From the NCBI GenBank assembly GCA_000310025.1, contig FN648938.1, forward strand, positions 1 through 55,922: a DNA stretch of 55,922 nucleotides, read 5' to 3'. Position 1 is the stretch's first letter. Every line of letters begins with the position of its first letter. The position numbers and the translations under genes were made by a program. Below are positions 22,021 through 32,630 of the stretch, piece after piece. The notes under the pieces were generated by a model. It saw nothing but the letters and a program-made list of their open reading frames with translations. It was not told the origin of the DNA and made no database searches. Origin of the DNA: Ectocarpus siliculosus (Eukaryota; Sar; Phaeophyceae; Ectocarpales; Ectocarpaceae).

Positions 22021-23563
22021 GCAGTGTTAGAGAGATCTCTGCCTTCCTCTTCGGCCCCGCCGTCGACGTCTTGCCACACCGTCGTGAAGCACCCCCCGGC
22101 CCCCGGGTGGGATTTCCCCCCGGTGCCCGCCGGGTGCGAGCCTACCTTCGCCGTCATCCGCCTCGGGAACACACAGCACAAGGTGCGTCGTGTGTTTGTC
22201 GAGAAAGGGGGGATCCGAAGGCGCTGCTGCTGTGCTTTGACGCACACGTGGTGCTTGTTTTGTTTTTTTTCCCGCAGAGTCTTGTGGATTGGAGCATTCA
22301 GGTGAGAAGCCACGTGGTACAGCAGCACAGAGCCTCCGGACAAAGCAGCATAAAATATTTTTTGCTGTATGCATAGGAGTTCGAGAGCAAAGATGTCCAT
22401 TTTTCCCACTCTGCCGAAATATCGTGGCTCACTTCGTCATTTCTCCACAGAAGAAGGTTGGTTCTCTTGTAGTATGACGTTTTCCCAACACCGAAACCAA
22501 CTTGTAACTCTCTGGACACCCTGCTGGTGGCGGCCTACGACTACCACTTCCCTCGTGCTGAAGAATGCAGTCACGCGACGGACTTGGTGCACGTTTTTTT
22601 GCCAACAGCGCTTCCTTCTTGATGTGTTTTTTTTGTTTTGGCAGGTGACGAAGGATGACGTCATCGTCGCTGAAAAGCTCGTGGGAGACGTCGGCACGAC
22701 CCTGGAGACCGCGGACGTGCTGCTGGTGGGCACGAGGGAGAGCACCGTCGTGGGACGACCGACCGTCCCGGGGGCAACGGTGAAGCTCTTTGTTGAGGAG
22801 CAGACGAGAGACAAGAAGGTGAGCATGCGGCAGTTAATCGTGCGGTTCAGGTCCGCTCAAGTGTGCCCCGGGAGGTTTGGGTACCTTCTTGTGAAGGAGA
22901 CACGCTGCGTGGGGCAATCAATGTTTGGTGTCTTGGCGGTTTCGGTGATGGAAGGTCGGTGTTTCTTGCCGGCGTGAGGGGATATGTTGGGATGCTGGAG
23001 AATGGCAGTCATGCAGGTTGTCGAGGAGCAAGCCTCGGTCGAGATAGCAAGAGAAATTTGGTTGAGGCTTGATTATTCGGGTGGGTCGGATTTTCGCAGT
23101 GTTTGTGGCGAAGGTGCTGGTGCCAGTATTGTGCTTCTGTCGAAGTGCGTATGATGTTGTCTTCGTGCTAAGGGTGCCGCATTGCAAGACTGCTGTGCCA
23201 CGTTGATAATGTGCGCATTGATCAGGCAGCACCTCGGGACAACTTCCTCCATCACCTCCTTTCTGTCCCCCATTTCCCTTTACACGTTTCTCAAGGTGGA
23301 CGAAGTTGTGTACAGTAATATCCTTGTGTGTTGTGATAGCTGCTGTGAGTGTTCTGCCCTCTCCCGTCTGAAAGCTAAGACAGGCCTGTAGCGTTTTGCG
23401 CGGACAGCAGTGTCGCCACCCTCATGCCCTCCCTCACTTGTGTTGTGTTTTTTTTTCTTGGAAGGTGATCGTGTTGAAGAAGCGACGGCGAAAGAGCTCC
23501 AAGACCACCCAGGGACACCGGCGCGAGGTCACGCTGCTGCGCGTCGTGGAGATATCGTCCTAG
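20233..23563 (+). CDS. MRPL21: Mitochondrial ribosomal protein bL21 (4 exons)
   Basis: Exons 20233-20436, 21964-22182, 22645-22818 and 23465-23563 (stop TAG) join in phase 0 to 231 codons. Residues 1-68 ([17 protein letters not shown] onward) are Arg/Ser-rich without acidic residues, a typical mitochondrial transit peptide. A poly-Ser run encoded by AGC repeats follows. The L21 domain starts at [12 protein letters not shown] and continues [37 protein letters not shown] and [15 protein letters not shown] with [14 protein letters not shown]. This covers the whole bL21 family pattern, including the basic rRNA-binding hairpin and the GHR..... signature. bL21 binds the large-subunit rRNA. The start is the first ATG after a short leader. 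A possible 24-nt in-frame extra exon lies at 22278-22301. Confidence 0.93.
21299..21509. mobile_element. MITE, copy 1 (211 bp), in bL21m intron 1
   Basis: The ends are inverted repeats of about 55 bp. Left: GGGGCGGAGAGATGGCACCC then a TTCGATTTCTCCACAACC block. Right, reverse-complemented: GAGGCGGAGATATGGCATCC then GACCGATTTTCAAAGCTCA and CTTCACAACC. A third, partial end (GAGCTTTGAAAATCGGTTTC, GGGGGGGTGCCATCTC) lies at about 21569-21618. It shares end sequence and length with 47478-47688. There is no coding capacity. Confidence 0.7.
22278..22301 (+). other. Possible 24-nt in-frame micro-exon of bL21m
   Basis: A strong acceptor (TTTTTTTTCCCGCAG) precedes 24 nt (eight codons, SLVDWSIQ), followed by a GTGAGA donor. 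Both neighbouring exon edges are phase 0, so inclusion would keep the frame and insert eight residues between NTQHK and VTKDD in the L21 domain. The family has no insert there, so it may be a skipped or alternative exon, or only a recursive-splicing look-alike. Confidence 0.35.
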
Positions 23564-24475
23564 ACCTCTCCTCTCACAAATTGTTTCTGCAAGCGTTCGG
23601 GATGTGGTGGCCGTTTTCATTGCGTGACTCTTTTAATGCTCAGGAGCAAGTTGGACGGGGACACCTTGCTATGATGGTGGCGCTCTTCGAAAGGGCTGCC
23701 TTTGCTTTTCCGGTTGAATAGTTGAACGGATGTTTGTTGGACACCCCTCTTGGCGTCTCGCCGTAAGAAGGGGGAGGGGGCGAGAGGATTGTCTGCCGGA
23801 GACGGAAATCCCGTATGCCTTCCAACACAAAGTCAGCAACATCTTAGGCTTGGCTTTTCTGGTCTCCCTGGCCAGTGGCGTCGGCAGTGGCGTAGGCAGT
23901 TATCGCCGTGTTGAAGTCCTTAGGTATTGGTTAGTTTTGTGAGCTGCTCGATCTGGCCAAGTACGTTCGGTGGCGACGAAAAGAGGGGTACGGGCAGCTA
24001 CAAAACGATCCTTGAAGAGGTGTGCCGATTGTGACCGCGTGTGGGCCTTTCAGGTGAAGTTACCGTCACGGCCTCGTGGGGTGCCCTCCAGCTAGGAGAG
24101 AGCAATCTGGGTTTTGAAACGCTTGGCTCGCGATCCAGCCAGACCGACCTCAAGGCGAATAATCATCTGGGAGATCGGCAACGCAGAATAGCCACTTGAC
24201 TCCGATGGCGTGTAATAACTTTGACGATGCCCTCCCATCCTTGGCGGGGGGCGTTGGTGTGATCAACTGCAAAAGCGAAAGTGATCGTCCACCCGCTGAG
24301 ACCAGCATCCATCGAAGCTCCATTTGCTCCGCAACCACTCGGGGGCGGAACGGACCGTTTCGTGTCGGGAAAAGCTCTCGACGAGACAGGATGAAAGACC
24401 ACCCTTTCAGGCATTTTGGCTCCCGCTTGGTTGTGGAGCCATGGAGCCATGAAAGGCGGTTTAGGCCGCATGCGA
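23564..24475. other. Gene-less interval downstream of bL21m
   Basis: The frames are short and of poor composition. Segments near 24330-24450 (CTCGACGAGACAGG, GCTTGGTTGTGGAG) weakly resemble the interior of the MITE at 21299-21509 and may be a decayed relative. Nothing else is recognisable. Confidence 0.4.
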
Positions 24476-24730
24476 TCACGGGCACTTTTTCGTACGGTAT
24501 GCACACGAGACGACCTTGATCATGACATCCCATGTCTGTGTATCAATAACAAGACCTGATAGACTGCTGGCGTCTGCTGGGCGCACCAATTTCTTCCGGC
24601 ACAACCAATCATAGATTTGGAAGTGGGCCTTGCTGCTCGGGACAGTATGCACCTCGTTGACTAGCTGGGCCGAAACACTCTCAGCCGTAAATACTGCTGT
24701 TTCCAAAGTTCCATCCACAATCGCATGTGT
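24476..24730 (-). CDS. Unidentified ~80-codon minus-strand frame
   Basis: A minus-strand frame reads IVDGTLETAVFTAESVSAQ, then LVNEVHTVPSSKAHFQIYD and WLCRKKLVRPADASSL with LVIDTQTWDVMIKVV. Its composition is balanced and protein-like, unlike the chance frames around it, and it is open for over 80 codons to a stop at 24476. No family is recognised. It could be an exon or the remnant of a retroelement protein. Confidence 0.35.
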   Translation of the reverse strand, partial: THAIVDGTLETAVFTAESVSAQLVNEVHTVPSSKAHFQIYDWLCRKKLVRPADASSLSGLVIDTQTWDVMIKVVSCAYRTKKCP

Positions 24731-25152
24731 CCCGAGCGGCTATTCGGCCCACTTTCAAATCTTTGTACTCGGTTGTTGAGTGTCACACAGACCTGGGTGC
24801 CCACCCTACCATACACTACCGTACTATTCTATCCCAATGTTGCGGGGTCGAGATGCATTCTGTTGCAAGCGGGGGACGGAGGGGGGTGCCAAAAAAGCAA
24901 GGCCCAATTCACTATCAGCGCCGTGTCGAAGCCCGGACTTTTGGCGCCATCGCGCTAGTCGCAAGACGTACGTAATACAACGAACGGTCGGCACAAATCA
25001 CGGGTGCGCTTGCGTAATATTGCAGGCCATCAAGTCCATACACCGGGGTCCGGACGGAGCAACTTGCCCTACAGTTACAAAAAAGAAAAAAAGAAAGACT
25101 ACATTATTGTAGCAAATCGGCAATTCCAACCAAGCCAGAGATAGCCCAGGAA

Positions 25153-25430
25153 TCAACCAAATAAAAGGGATCTAACAACAGCACCAAAATGCGAAACTCT
25201 AACACGGCAAACCACAGACGAAAAACAATTGATTCCTTTCTCAGCTTCGAAGGCGGGAGTATAGGTCATTAAAACGCCCGCCCCCTGCATGTATGTCAAC
25301 ACCATCACCGAGGGGACACGACCGATCGGTTTAGCTCCCGACGATAGATACCCCCCAACGTACCACACAAAATCACCGCTATCTAGACCAACACCGCAAA
25401 CATGAGTGCAATGAGCGTAGCATGCAGACC
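25153..25430 (-). CDS. Unidentified minus-strand frame with a hydrophobic segment
   Basis: The frame reads GDFVWYVGGYLSSGAKPIG, RVPSVMVLTYMQGAGVLM and TYTPAFEAEKGI. It contains one hydrophobic stretch (PSVMVLTYMQGAGVLM) that could be membrane-spanning. It lies downstream, in the same orientation, of exon-like segments with similar hydrophobic Met-rich runs (27567-27669), so it may belong to the same gene. The splice signals were not resolved. Confidence 0.3.
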
Positions 25431-26086
25431 TACCTCATTGTCACACAACAAGCGTGAGTACTCCCGGCGGAAATGCCAGGGAGAAAGCGCAATAGACTGT
25501 AGAGGAAGGACATCGGGGCCTGCCAGGCTTCACCACCAATCCGTGAACCTTCCAAAAATCCAAATTCGTTCAATTCCACCAAACCATGCATTTCTTATTT
25601 GACACCATTCACCGCGCCAGCGTTCCCACGCCTCAACGGAACTTCTTGCGACGACTTGGAGTCCTCTCTCCACCTCTCTCTGGCGACTGCCGTAACACAG
25701 CGCCACATTTTACGGTGGCGGGTGCACATTGAACCTCGGGGCTATCCAAACTACGCGCCCCAGTCGTCCACAACGCCACCGTAACGGTGGCCATTCCACA
25801 CCACGGCGCTCACCACCAGCGATGGCAGGAGGGAGTACGGGCACAGGCGTAGGATCGCGTACAGGTAGGCTGGGCGAAACGTACGTGCGGATGAAACCAA
25901 GCGGGAGCGGGGCGTAGAAGAAGAAAGCGACGGCATAAAGAGAGCAGCCGTTCATTTACCTGCAAAACTGTTCTTTCATGTGACAGCATATGGGGCCTCA
26001 TCGTACACAGCGCCTCTTTATCGCTGTTTGGCGCAGGGACTTGCACGTGCGATGGCAAATTTGGCGGGGGCTGGAATTCAGAACTG

Positions 26087-26306
26087 GAAGGCAAAACAGA
26101 GAAAACACTGCTGTGCGAAAACTTACGTACACGAAGTGCAGTGACATGCGCACACACGCGGCGCCCATCAGACCTGCGCAAAAAAAGAAAAGGAGTACTT
26201 GAAGGCAAACCAGAGAAACACCGCGCGCAAACGCACATACATAAGGCGCAACGACATGCGCACACACGCGGTGTGCATCAGGCCTGCACAAGAAAAGGTA
26301 GAGGGG
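26087..26306. repeat. 114-bp tandem duplication
   Basis: The block from GAAGGCAAAACAGAGAAA to GCACACACGCGGCGCCCATC at 26087-26200 is repeated in diverged form at 26201-26306 (GAAGGCAAACCAGAGAAA ... GCACACACGCGGTGTGCATC). The minus-strand frames of about 150 codons across it are repeats of one another and are not called genes. Confidence 0.7.
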
Positions 26307-26453
26307 GGAGATCGGAGAGCCCTCCCGCAAAGACACCAAAACGCACGCCCGGCACAAAAAGCGGAGAAGGTAGTAGTAGTCAAGGAATCCCTTCGGCAAC
26401 CTCGCCAACCCCCCGCCCCCTCCGTCTTCTCCCCTCCCCCCTGTTCCACTCAC

Positions 26454-26635
26454 CGAGCTCCGATACCTCTCGGGCAGCGCTCATGGCCAGGGTCCCTCGA
26501 CTCCCGCTCGTGGCGTCCAGAATCCACGGCCTAGCCTGAGGGCGGAAGCCCGCCGGCCCGTGCGTGGCAACGAGAGCCGTGGTGCCCAGCCCCGCCCTAA
26601 GACCGGCGAGCAGCAGAGCCCTCGGGAGAGACAAC
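26454..26635 (-). CDS. Exon-like segment (182 nt), unidentified gene
   Basis: It is bounded by CCGCCCTCTCCAG acceptor and GAGCTCG|GTGAGT donor on the minus strand. The frame reads LSLPRALLLAGLRAGLGTTA, then LVATHGPAGFRPQARPW and ILDATSGSRGTLAMSAARE. It has a hydrophobic start followed by a hydrophilic region. Strong splice signals and composition support it as an exon. It is in the same direction as the segments at 27567-27669, 28410-28540 and 29117-29215, but its phase does not follow directly on from the 27567 exon, so a piece is missing or they are separate genes. Confidence 0.45.
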
Positions 26636-27566
26636 CTGGAGAGGGCGGAGAATGTTTCTCCGGCTCTTCGCCAGGCGATCCAGCGGCGGGCTGTTTGTTG
26701 TTTTTTTTAGCGCCAATGACCGGGGGGGGGGGGGGGAGGCACGCGGAAAAAAAGGAGGGACATCGGGGGAGGGGGGGGGGGTGTACTCATCGTCGTGTAC
26801 TCATAGTCGTGCATGCCGTAGTCGTTAGACCATTGGCCTCGCATCCCTACAAAGCCGGGACGGAGCACGCCGGGTTCTCACCGGACCAGGCTCTCACATC
26901 ACCAAGCGCGAAGCGCCGTGAGGTATTCGGCGAGTCGCATGAAGGGTGTGCTGCATCCTGCTAAGGGTGTTCGGCATCTTGTACTTACTTCCTTGCGTCG
27001 GATGACAGCTGCGTATGACATCGGGGGAGGGGAGGTCTAAAATTCGCGCCATGAATGAAGCGAAATACTGAATACGGAAACACCAGCAGTGCAAAAGGGT
27101 GCCCCCAGCTGCTTTCCAGGATATGCAACAGCGAACTATCAGTGCCAAAAAACCGACGGAGACTTCGCTGACAACAACGCAAAACCATACCGATATGGAA
27201 GCGCTGCGATGAACGTAGTAGTCAAGACAGCAAGCCAAGAGCAGCAGCAGCAGTAGCACGGGCCGCAGGGCAGGACGAGACCAAGCACAAGAAAACATTC
27301 TGCACTTTTGATTTTGGTGGACGGAGAGCTTCATGCAGGTGACTGTGTGCCAAACGACGTCCCGAGCTTCGTGTGTTCTCGCCAAATTCCTCACGAATAC
27401 CTAACCGAGGCCCCTGGGTCGAACATGGTCACCTCGGTTTGCTTCTTCCAGCGCTTGAGCAAAAAACATCTCAATTTTCCAACGAACAGTTCGGACAAGA
27501 CCTCGCGGCGACAACACTTAGCGAGCGAAAAAACAAAAACGAAAAAACATGGCTCCCGGGACTTAC

Positions 27567-27669
27567 CGGCTCCCCAAGGAACTCCGAGCGCCATGCCCAC
27601 GCCCGTCGACATCTGCATGTTGATGAGGACGCTCGAGTACGGCGAAGGGGGAAGGGTCGACCGCTCCGC
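27567..27669 (-). CDS. Exon-like segment (103 nt), hydrophobic
   Basis: It has a TGCTGTACACAG acceptor and a GGAGCCG|GTAAGT donor, and the frame reads AERSTLPPSPYSSVLINMQ then MSTGVGMALGVPWGA. The hydrophobic Met/Gly-rich run is long enough for a membrane segment. It begins in phase 0, which matches the phase-0 end of the 28410-28540 segment upstream. No family is recognised. Confidence 0.45.
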
Positions 27670-28409
27670 CTGTGTACAGCACGACGGCAACCGGTTAACA
27701 AAGCTAGGCCAGGCGGCCGGTGGTAGGGAGGGTGCGCTCATGTATACGCATATATATGCCGTGGTCGTTAGACCATAGTAGACCTCACACCGGTGGTGGG
27801 AGTTGTTTTTGTTGTTGGTCACTAAAAAAAAAACAGCGGGGGAGATTCACGAACGAAATAAGGTGAGCTGGGCGAGAGACGGAGAAAGGCAAGGGTGGGG
27901 ATGCCCACAAAACCGACATGCGGCTGGGCGTTCGGAAACTCAGTCGGGGCAGGCGAGCCAACGACAAGCGCGCACGAACGCACGTGCGTGCAGGGTAGCA
28001 CACCCACAATCCCACTGCCTTAACCCCTTAGCTTCTACAAGTGAGATTCTAGCAGTGCCGAAGTGACGAAGACGTGGCCCGCCCTCATTCTCCTCCTCAA
28101 CTCTAGGGCAAGGCGCAAGAATGCAAGGCCAAAGGGGACTCGACTCGTTTGAGAAAAAGCAAATCCGCAACAAACAAATAGCGGTGCAGCACAACCAACT
28201 GGAGCAAAACGGCCAGCCACACCAGCAGCACACAACACGATATGCTATCTATGTCTCTGTCTGCCTCTCTTTCATCCCCCTGCCTCTCTTTTCTCTCTTG
28301 TCTCTTTTGTCTGTCTCTTTTCTTTCATCTCCCTGCCTCTCCTTCTCCGTTTTCTATCTGTGTTTTATTCCTCTCTTGGCCCCACTTTTCACGGTCCCGC
28401 CTATCATAC

Positions 28410-28540
28410 CTGCCGAACAAACGCCTGGTCAGCCTCGCTGGTGTCAAGGTCACCAGACGGGCTTCCGGCCCACTCCTGGGCAAGGGTCTTGTTAACCCAT
28501 GTGATAACCTCGTCGTAGGAAGCCTTTGGCTCGGAAGCCT
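28410..28540 (-). CDS. Exon-like segment (131 nt)
   Basis: It has a GGTCTGCCAG acceptor and a TTCGGCAG|GTATGA donor. The frame reads ASEPKASYDEVITWVNKTLA, QEWAGSPSGDLDTSEADQ and AFVRQ. The amphipathic, acidic composition is clearly protein-like and there is no stop; the other frames are broken or much less plausible. The phase-0 end joins cleanly to the 27567-27669 segment. The product is unknown. Confidence 0.5.
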
Positions 28541-29116
28541 CTGGCAGACCGTGACATCTTAGTATGGACGTCAATCACGTTGGCAACGCAACACGGACAA
28601 GAAAAAGAGCAGGCCGACAATTAGTTTGTCAAGCGACCGAGGCCAGGGGGGAGGAAAGTGGCCGGGAGGTTAGGCCATGGGATAATTCGTTCCAGCACAC
28701 GAGCAATCATCTGCGTTCGGATTGCCACGAACAACGGCGTAAAGGGGCGCGCGTGGGGCATGGAAACAAAAAAGAAAGACAACTCGGCCACTCGTTTCCC
28801 TGCGGGCGTACCGTTGACAGGCAAAAGTCGCCTGCTCACTTAGACCGAAACGATTCCATCGCAACACACAAAAAAACGGCGAACAGAAAAAACGCGAAAA
28901 AACAACAACAAACATCTCGGCGATGTGCACGGGGTCTCCTCCAGACAGGCGGGTGCGACAAACTTGGGAGGTATGCACCGGGACATGCGGTAGGTTGGCT
29001 AGGAAACGAGACTACACAAACAAAACAGAAGCCGGGCGGGCCTTCTCATTGCAGATAACGATGAGCACTACATCAGACATGCCGCTCTCTTTTTCACTAG
29101 CCCCGGGAACACGAAC

Positions 29117-29215
29117 CTGCGATAAGCATTGCAAATGTTGAGGGTAGCCTCGGAGGAAGCCTGTGCCGCCATCATCGAGTCCTGGCTCACGGCAACAAGA
29201 CCCACAAGGGGCCTC
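29117..29215 (-). CDS. Exon-like segment (99 nt)
   Basis: It has a CATGCTTGCAG acceptor and a CGCAG|GTTCGT donor (weak). The frame reads RPLVGLVAVSQDSMMAAQA then SSEATLNICNAYR. It could be the upstream part of the same minus-strand gene as 28410-28540 and 27567-27669, but its phase does not connect directly with the next segment, so another exon would be needed. No family is recognised. Confidence 0.35.
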
Positions 29216-29861
29216 CTGCAAGCATGGTCAGGGTGGCGCCGGCGGCGGTAGCGGGAGAAAATAGGGACAAGCGTCGAGCATCCGTTGTCGGCTGCGTAAC
29301 GGGCAAGAGCTGTTCTTAGTGAATGCCGGTCCTGGGTGACGTTGAGTCATCTACGACAAACGGATACATCTGACAAGTGAGAAATCACCCCACCCCGCTG
29401 ATCTGGCAGGCGCAATAGAAAACAGCCTGGTGGATCACTTCAGACAACATGAAAAAAGTCGATCATCTTGACAGTACGATAGAAATTTTAGTCACGAAAC
29501 GACAACGAGATAGCAGATATCCCGAGCGAAACACAACCTTCGTGAATTGTTATCGTAGAAAGCTAAATAGTACCCGCGTAATTACGACAACCGTCTTCTA
29601 CACGACAGAAGGACTGGCGGCTCATCTTGAAACAGACGGATCGTGTAAGGTAGAGTGCACGATGCAAGCAAAAGTGGAATAAGTTCGGCAACACTTACTC
29701 GCAAAACCCTTCACCAACGTGTTGTCGTTCTCTACGCCACGCCCCATCTCACTGCAGTAAGTGTCGCACACGTATGGCACGACCCTGTCCAAGAAATTGT
29801 TTCAGCAAATAGCTGCTTACTAATAACGTTGACGCTCCCCGTAAATATTTCAGGCAGTTTC

Positions 29862-30030
29862 ATTCCCTTTCACAACCCAAACACGTTCACTCCTTTCCAC
29901 ATCCTAAACACTTTTCACTCATTTTCACATCCTTGAAACATTTCACTCCCTTTCACATCCTAAAAACGTTTCACTCCATTTCACATCCTAAAAACACTTC
30001 ACTCCCTTTTACAAACCCGACTTTCACTCC
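29862..30030. repeat. Minisatellite, ~28-bp units
   Basis: About six units of the form TTTCACTCCNTTTCACATCC plus TAAAAACG are in tandem. The array ends directly against the terminal inverted repeat of the element starting at 30034, so the element inserted at the edge of the array or the array grew from its flank. The preceding 29220-29860 interval holds no supported gene. Confidence 0.85.
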
Positions 30031-30033
30031 ATA

Positions 30034-31061
30034 AGGCTGAGTCTTACGGCGTGATTATTTCGGAGATTTTTTTTTTCTCTCGGTCGGGGGGGAGTGGCCT
30101 GCACGGAAAAAATTATCAAGATCCAAAGGACCGTCTTACGTTTCCTCGAGGTATACTTTTTCTGAAGGGAAAAAAGAGGCTGATTCATGTTCTTGTGAGT
30201 CACAACATGCTCCAGTACACGGTTTTGGCTCGTGTGTGACCAACAAGACACCGAGCGCCCTGTTGATGGGTCGCCTGCAGAGGGCATGTGTATCATCGCA
30301 CGCCAGTGGCTGCAGTTTGTGGACGTCGTCGGCCAAAGGCCACTCTCTGATGGCATGCGTTGTACACTGATCACACTCGACTCGGAGCAAGCGGCAGAAA
30401 AAAAAAGCAACGTCCAAAAAAGGCAGCACCGAACCACACCTCGATTCACGTTTGCAGGCCGTGTGCAATCAAAACTGGACAACACGCTCTGTTTCTGGTA
30501 CGCGAGCAGAGGGTATGGGTATGAACACACGCCACTGGCTGCAGTTTGTGGATGTCGACGGCTTAAGGCCTCTCTCTGGCATGCGTTTTTAACTGGTCAC
30601 ACATGCAGCAGGCGCAAAAACGGCTCTTTTCGGCCCAAAGGCAAGAACGTCAGCAGAGCAATGTGGCAGGGTTGACGTTTTCGGCTCGTGTGCGGCCAAC
30701 ACGACGCAGAACGCCCTGAACTTTAGGTACCTGCAGAGGGTTTGTGCATGACCTCATGATACTGGCCTCTGTTTGGCCAGCAGATGGTGTAGTTCCTCGT
30801 TCTGGCACGATCGGGGTGTGACCAAGGGGTACCCCCCCCCCCATTTCTAACAGCGATATTCCAACAGGATCGCTGTTGGAAAATGGGCCAATTTTCTAAC
30901 CGGCCGGCCGGAATTGCTGTTGGAAACTGCGCTGTTGGATTTTGGGCTGTTGGAAATTGCCATTTTCCTACCCGTAAGACGCCCAAATTATATTTTTGGC
31001 TCAGAAAAGGACCCCCCCCTCAAATCCAACCCGGAAATAATCACGCCGTAAGACTCAGCCT
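30034..31061. mobile_element. 1.03-kb terminal-inverted-repeat element
   Basis: The first 28 bases (beginning AGGCTGAGTCTTACGGCGTG) are repeated exactly inverted at 31034-31061, and the match continues with one gap. Inside, a ~300-bp segment (GCTCGTGTG..CCAACA, CTGCAGAGGG, CACTGGCTGCAGTTTGTGGA) is repeated in diverged form around 30226-30380, 30480-30590 and 30678-30760. A cluster of GTTGGAAA words lies near 30860-30970. There is no transposase frame, so it is a non-autonomous DNA transposon. The target duplication is not clear (a TA at the left, AA at the right). Confidence 0.8.
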
Positions 31062-31208
31062 AACACCTCGTGCAAGCCAGAATTCTAGTTCACTGCTCCT
31101 CTACAATCTGAAACGACCCCCCCAACATCACGATTCACTAGCGGGGCCCGAAACTACGCGCTTTGGTTTGGACACGCGAAACCGAAGGGTTTGTATTGCG
31201 GTAGTGAG

Positions 31209-31356
31209 GATGGGCGCTATCGTGGCCGCGAGCGCGGGCTTTCTGTACGACCGGCTTCCCCGGCAACTCGCCAAGAGAGAATGCTGGTCTGTTGTCGGAG
31301 CTGGAGCTGGACCAAAGCTACGGGAGACGCCCCAAAGCAATGGCGCCTCTGCGTAA
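31209..31356 (+). CDS. Small open frame, 48 codons, uncertain
   Basis: It reads MGAIVAASAGFLYDRLPRQ, LAKRECWSVVGAGAGPKL and a short polar tail to TGA. The composition is protein-like, with a hydrophobic start. The opposite strand is also open here and lies in line with the minus-strand exon candidates, so the coding strand is undecided. Confidence 0.25.
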
Positions 31357-31747
31357 CTGCTGTTCATGCGAAGCAGTGTGAAAGCGTGGTGTGTGCGTGT
31401 GCTTCTTGAATTGACCCCGCTAACCCGTTGACCAATGAAAAGACGTCAGTCGTGTACCAAAAAAATACCGTGAACACGCTTCCCATTCAAAGGGTTATAC
31501 CGACAGCGGGTGGGGCGATAGTTTCCTGCTTCTAAAGTACAAGGGAGAAGCCTCCGTACCACCAAGGAGGATAGCAGCTGCACCACCTACTCCTCCCATG
31601 CTAGCATGATTGGGTTGCTCTCCTTCCGTGTGTGTGTTTGTGCTACTTTGACTATCATCGACCGCGCGAACCGGGTAACCAACGAGACACATACGTCAGC
31701 ATGGGGTATGCGGCAAGTTGCACCGCACGCCGTCGCGGCTCCCCCAC

Positions 31748-31860
31748 CTTCGAAGCAACAGCCCCACCAGCTCCGAGTGGTGGCTGATCTCTCGGAGGCT
31801 GGACGCCGCCGCCGCCTCCAGGACTTCTCCTAGCTCCGCGTCTTCTCCGCGCGCCACCGC
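31748..31860 (-). CDS. Exon-like segment (113 nt) of a helical-repeat gene
   Basis: It has an ACCAAAG acceptor and a CGAAG|GTGGGG donor. The frame reads AVARGEDAELGEVLEAAAA, SSLREISHHSELVGLLLRR. The regular spacing of Leu/Ala resembles an armadillo or HEAT helix pair. It starts in phase 0, matching the phase-0 end of the large segment 32631-33290, so the two probably are consecutive exons. The family is inferred from the helical pattern only. Confidence 0.45.
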
Positions 31861-32630
31861 CTTTGGTGTGGTGGTCGATTGCATGCATGGCACGGGAGAG
31901 GGACGGAGGGAGGGGGCAATACAGGAACCGTTCCAACCTTGGTCAGTAACGGGAACAGCAAAAGAGAACAGCAAAGCGATGCCCTCTAGAACTTAGAGGG
32001 AACGCTGCTGCTTCAGTGGCTCCATTCAATGTCTACTGGTGATATAAACCACAACACGTCTTGTCAAAGGTCCCAGATATTGGGCAGGCACAAAAACAAT
32101 AACATTTTCTCGGGGGGGGAATACACCAACGCCCTACAAGCATCAGGAAACATGTGCCTTTGGTCTCTGCTTCATAACGCGCGTACGTTCTCACGACAGC
32201 GCCGCGTAGCTCCAAAAACGAAACGGTAGCAAGGCCAAGGCCTACTGCCCTACTCGGCGCCGGCTTGCGCCAGGCTGTTTCACTCCATGCGGGCAACGGC
32301 CCTTTCTGCCTCATCGATGATAGTCAACCCCTGGATCACGTGAAAGTCGTCCGTAGAGTCACATCTGTGTGTTAGGTTTATAATCAGCACTAGATGTTGT
32401 ACGGATCTGCGGAGATCTACAGTAGGGGTTTCGTGCATCATGTGTTTGTAGAAGGGTGATCCCCCTTCTGTCGTTCGTGGGCCAGCGTGCTATTCACTCG
32501 TTAGAACCCAACAAGGCCCTGAGTCAAGTGCGCCATGAGCAGCTCTCAAAAAAATATATGTTCCGGTCTCTCTTACTCTAACACCAGATCCACGTCTCAA
32601 TAGTTCTCCTGGTCCCAGACTCAGACTCAC

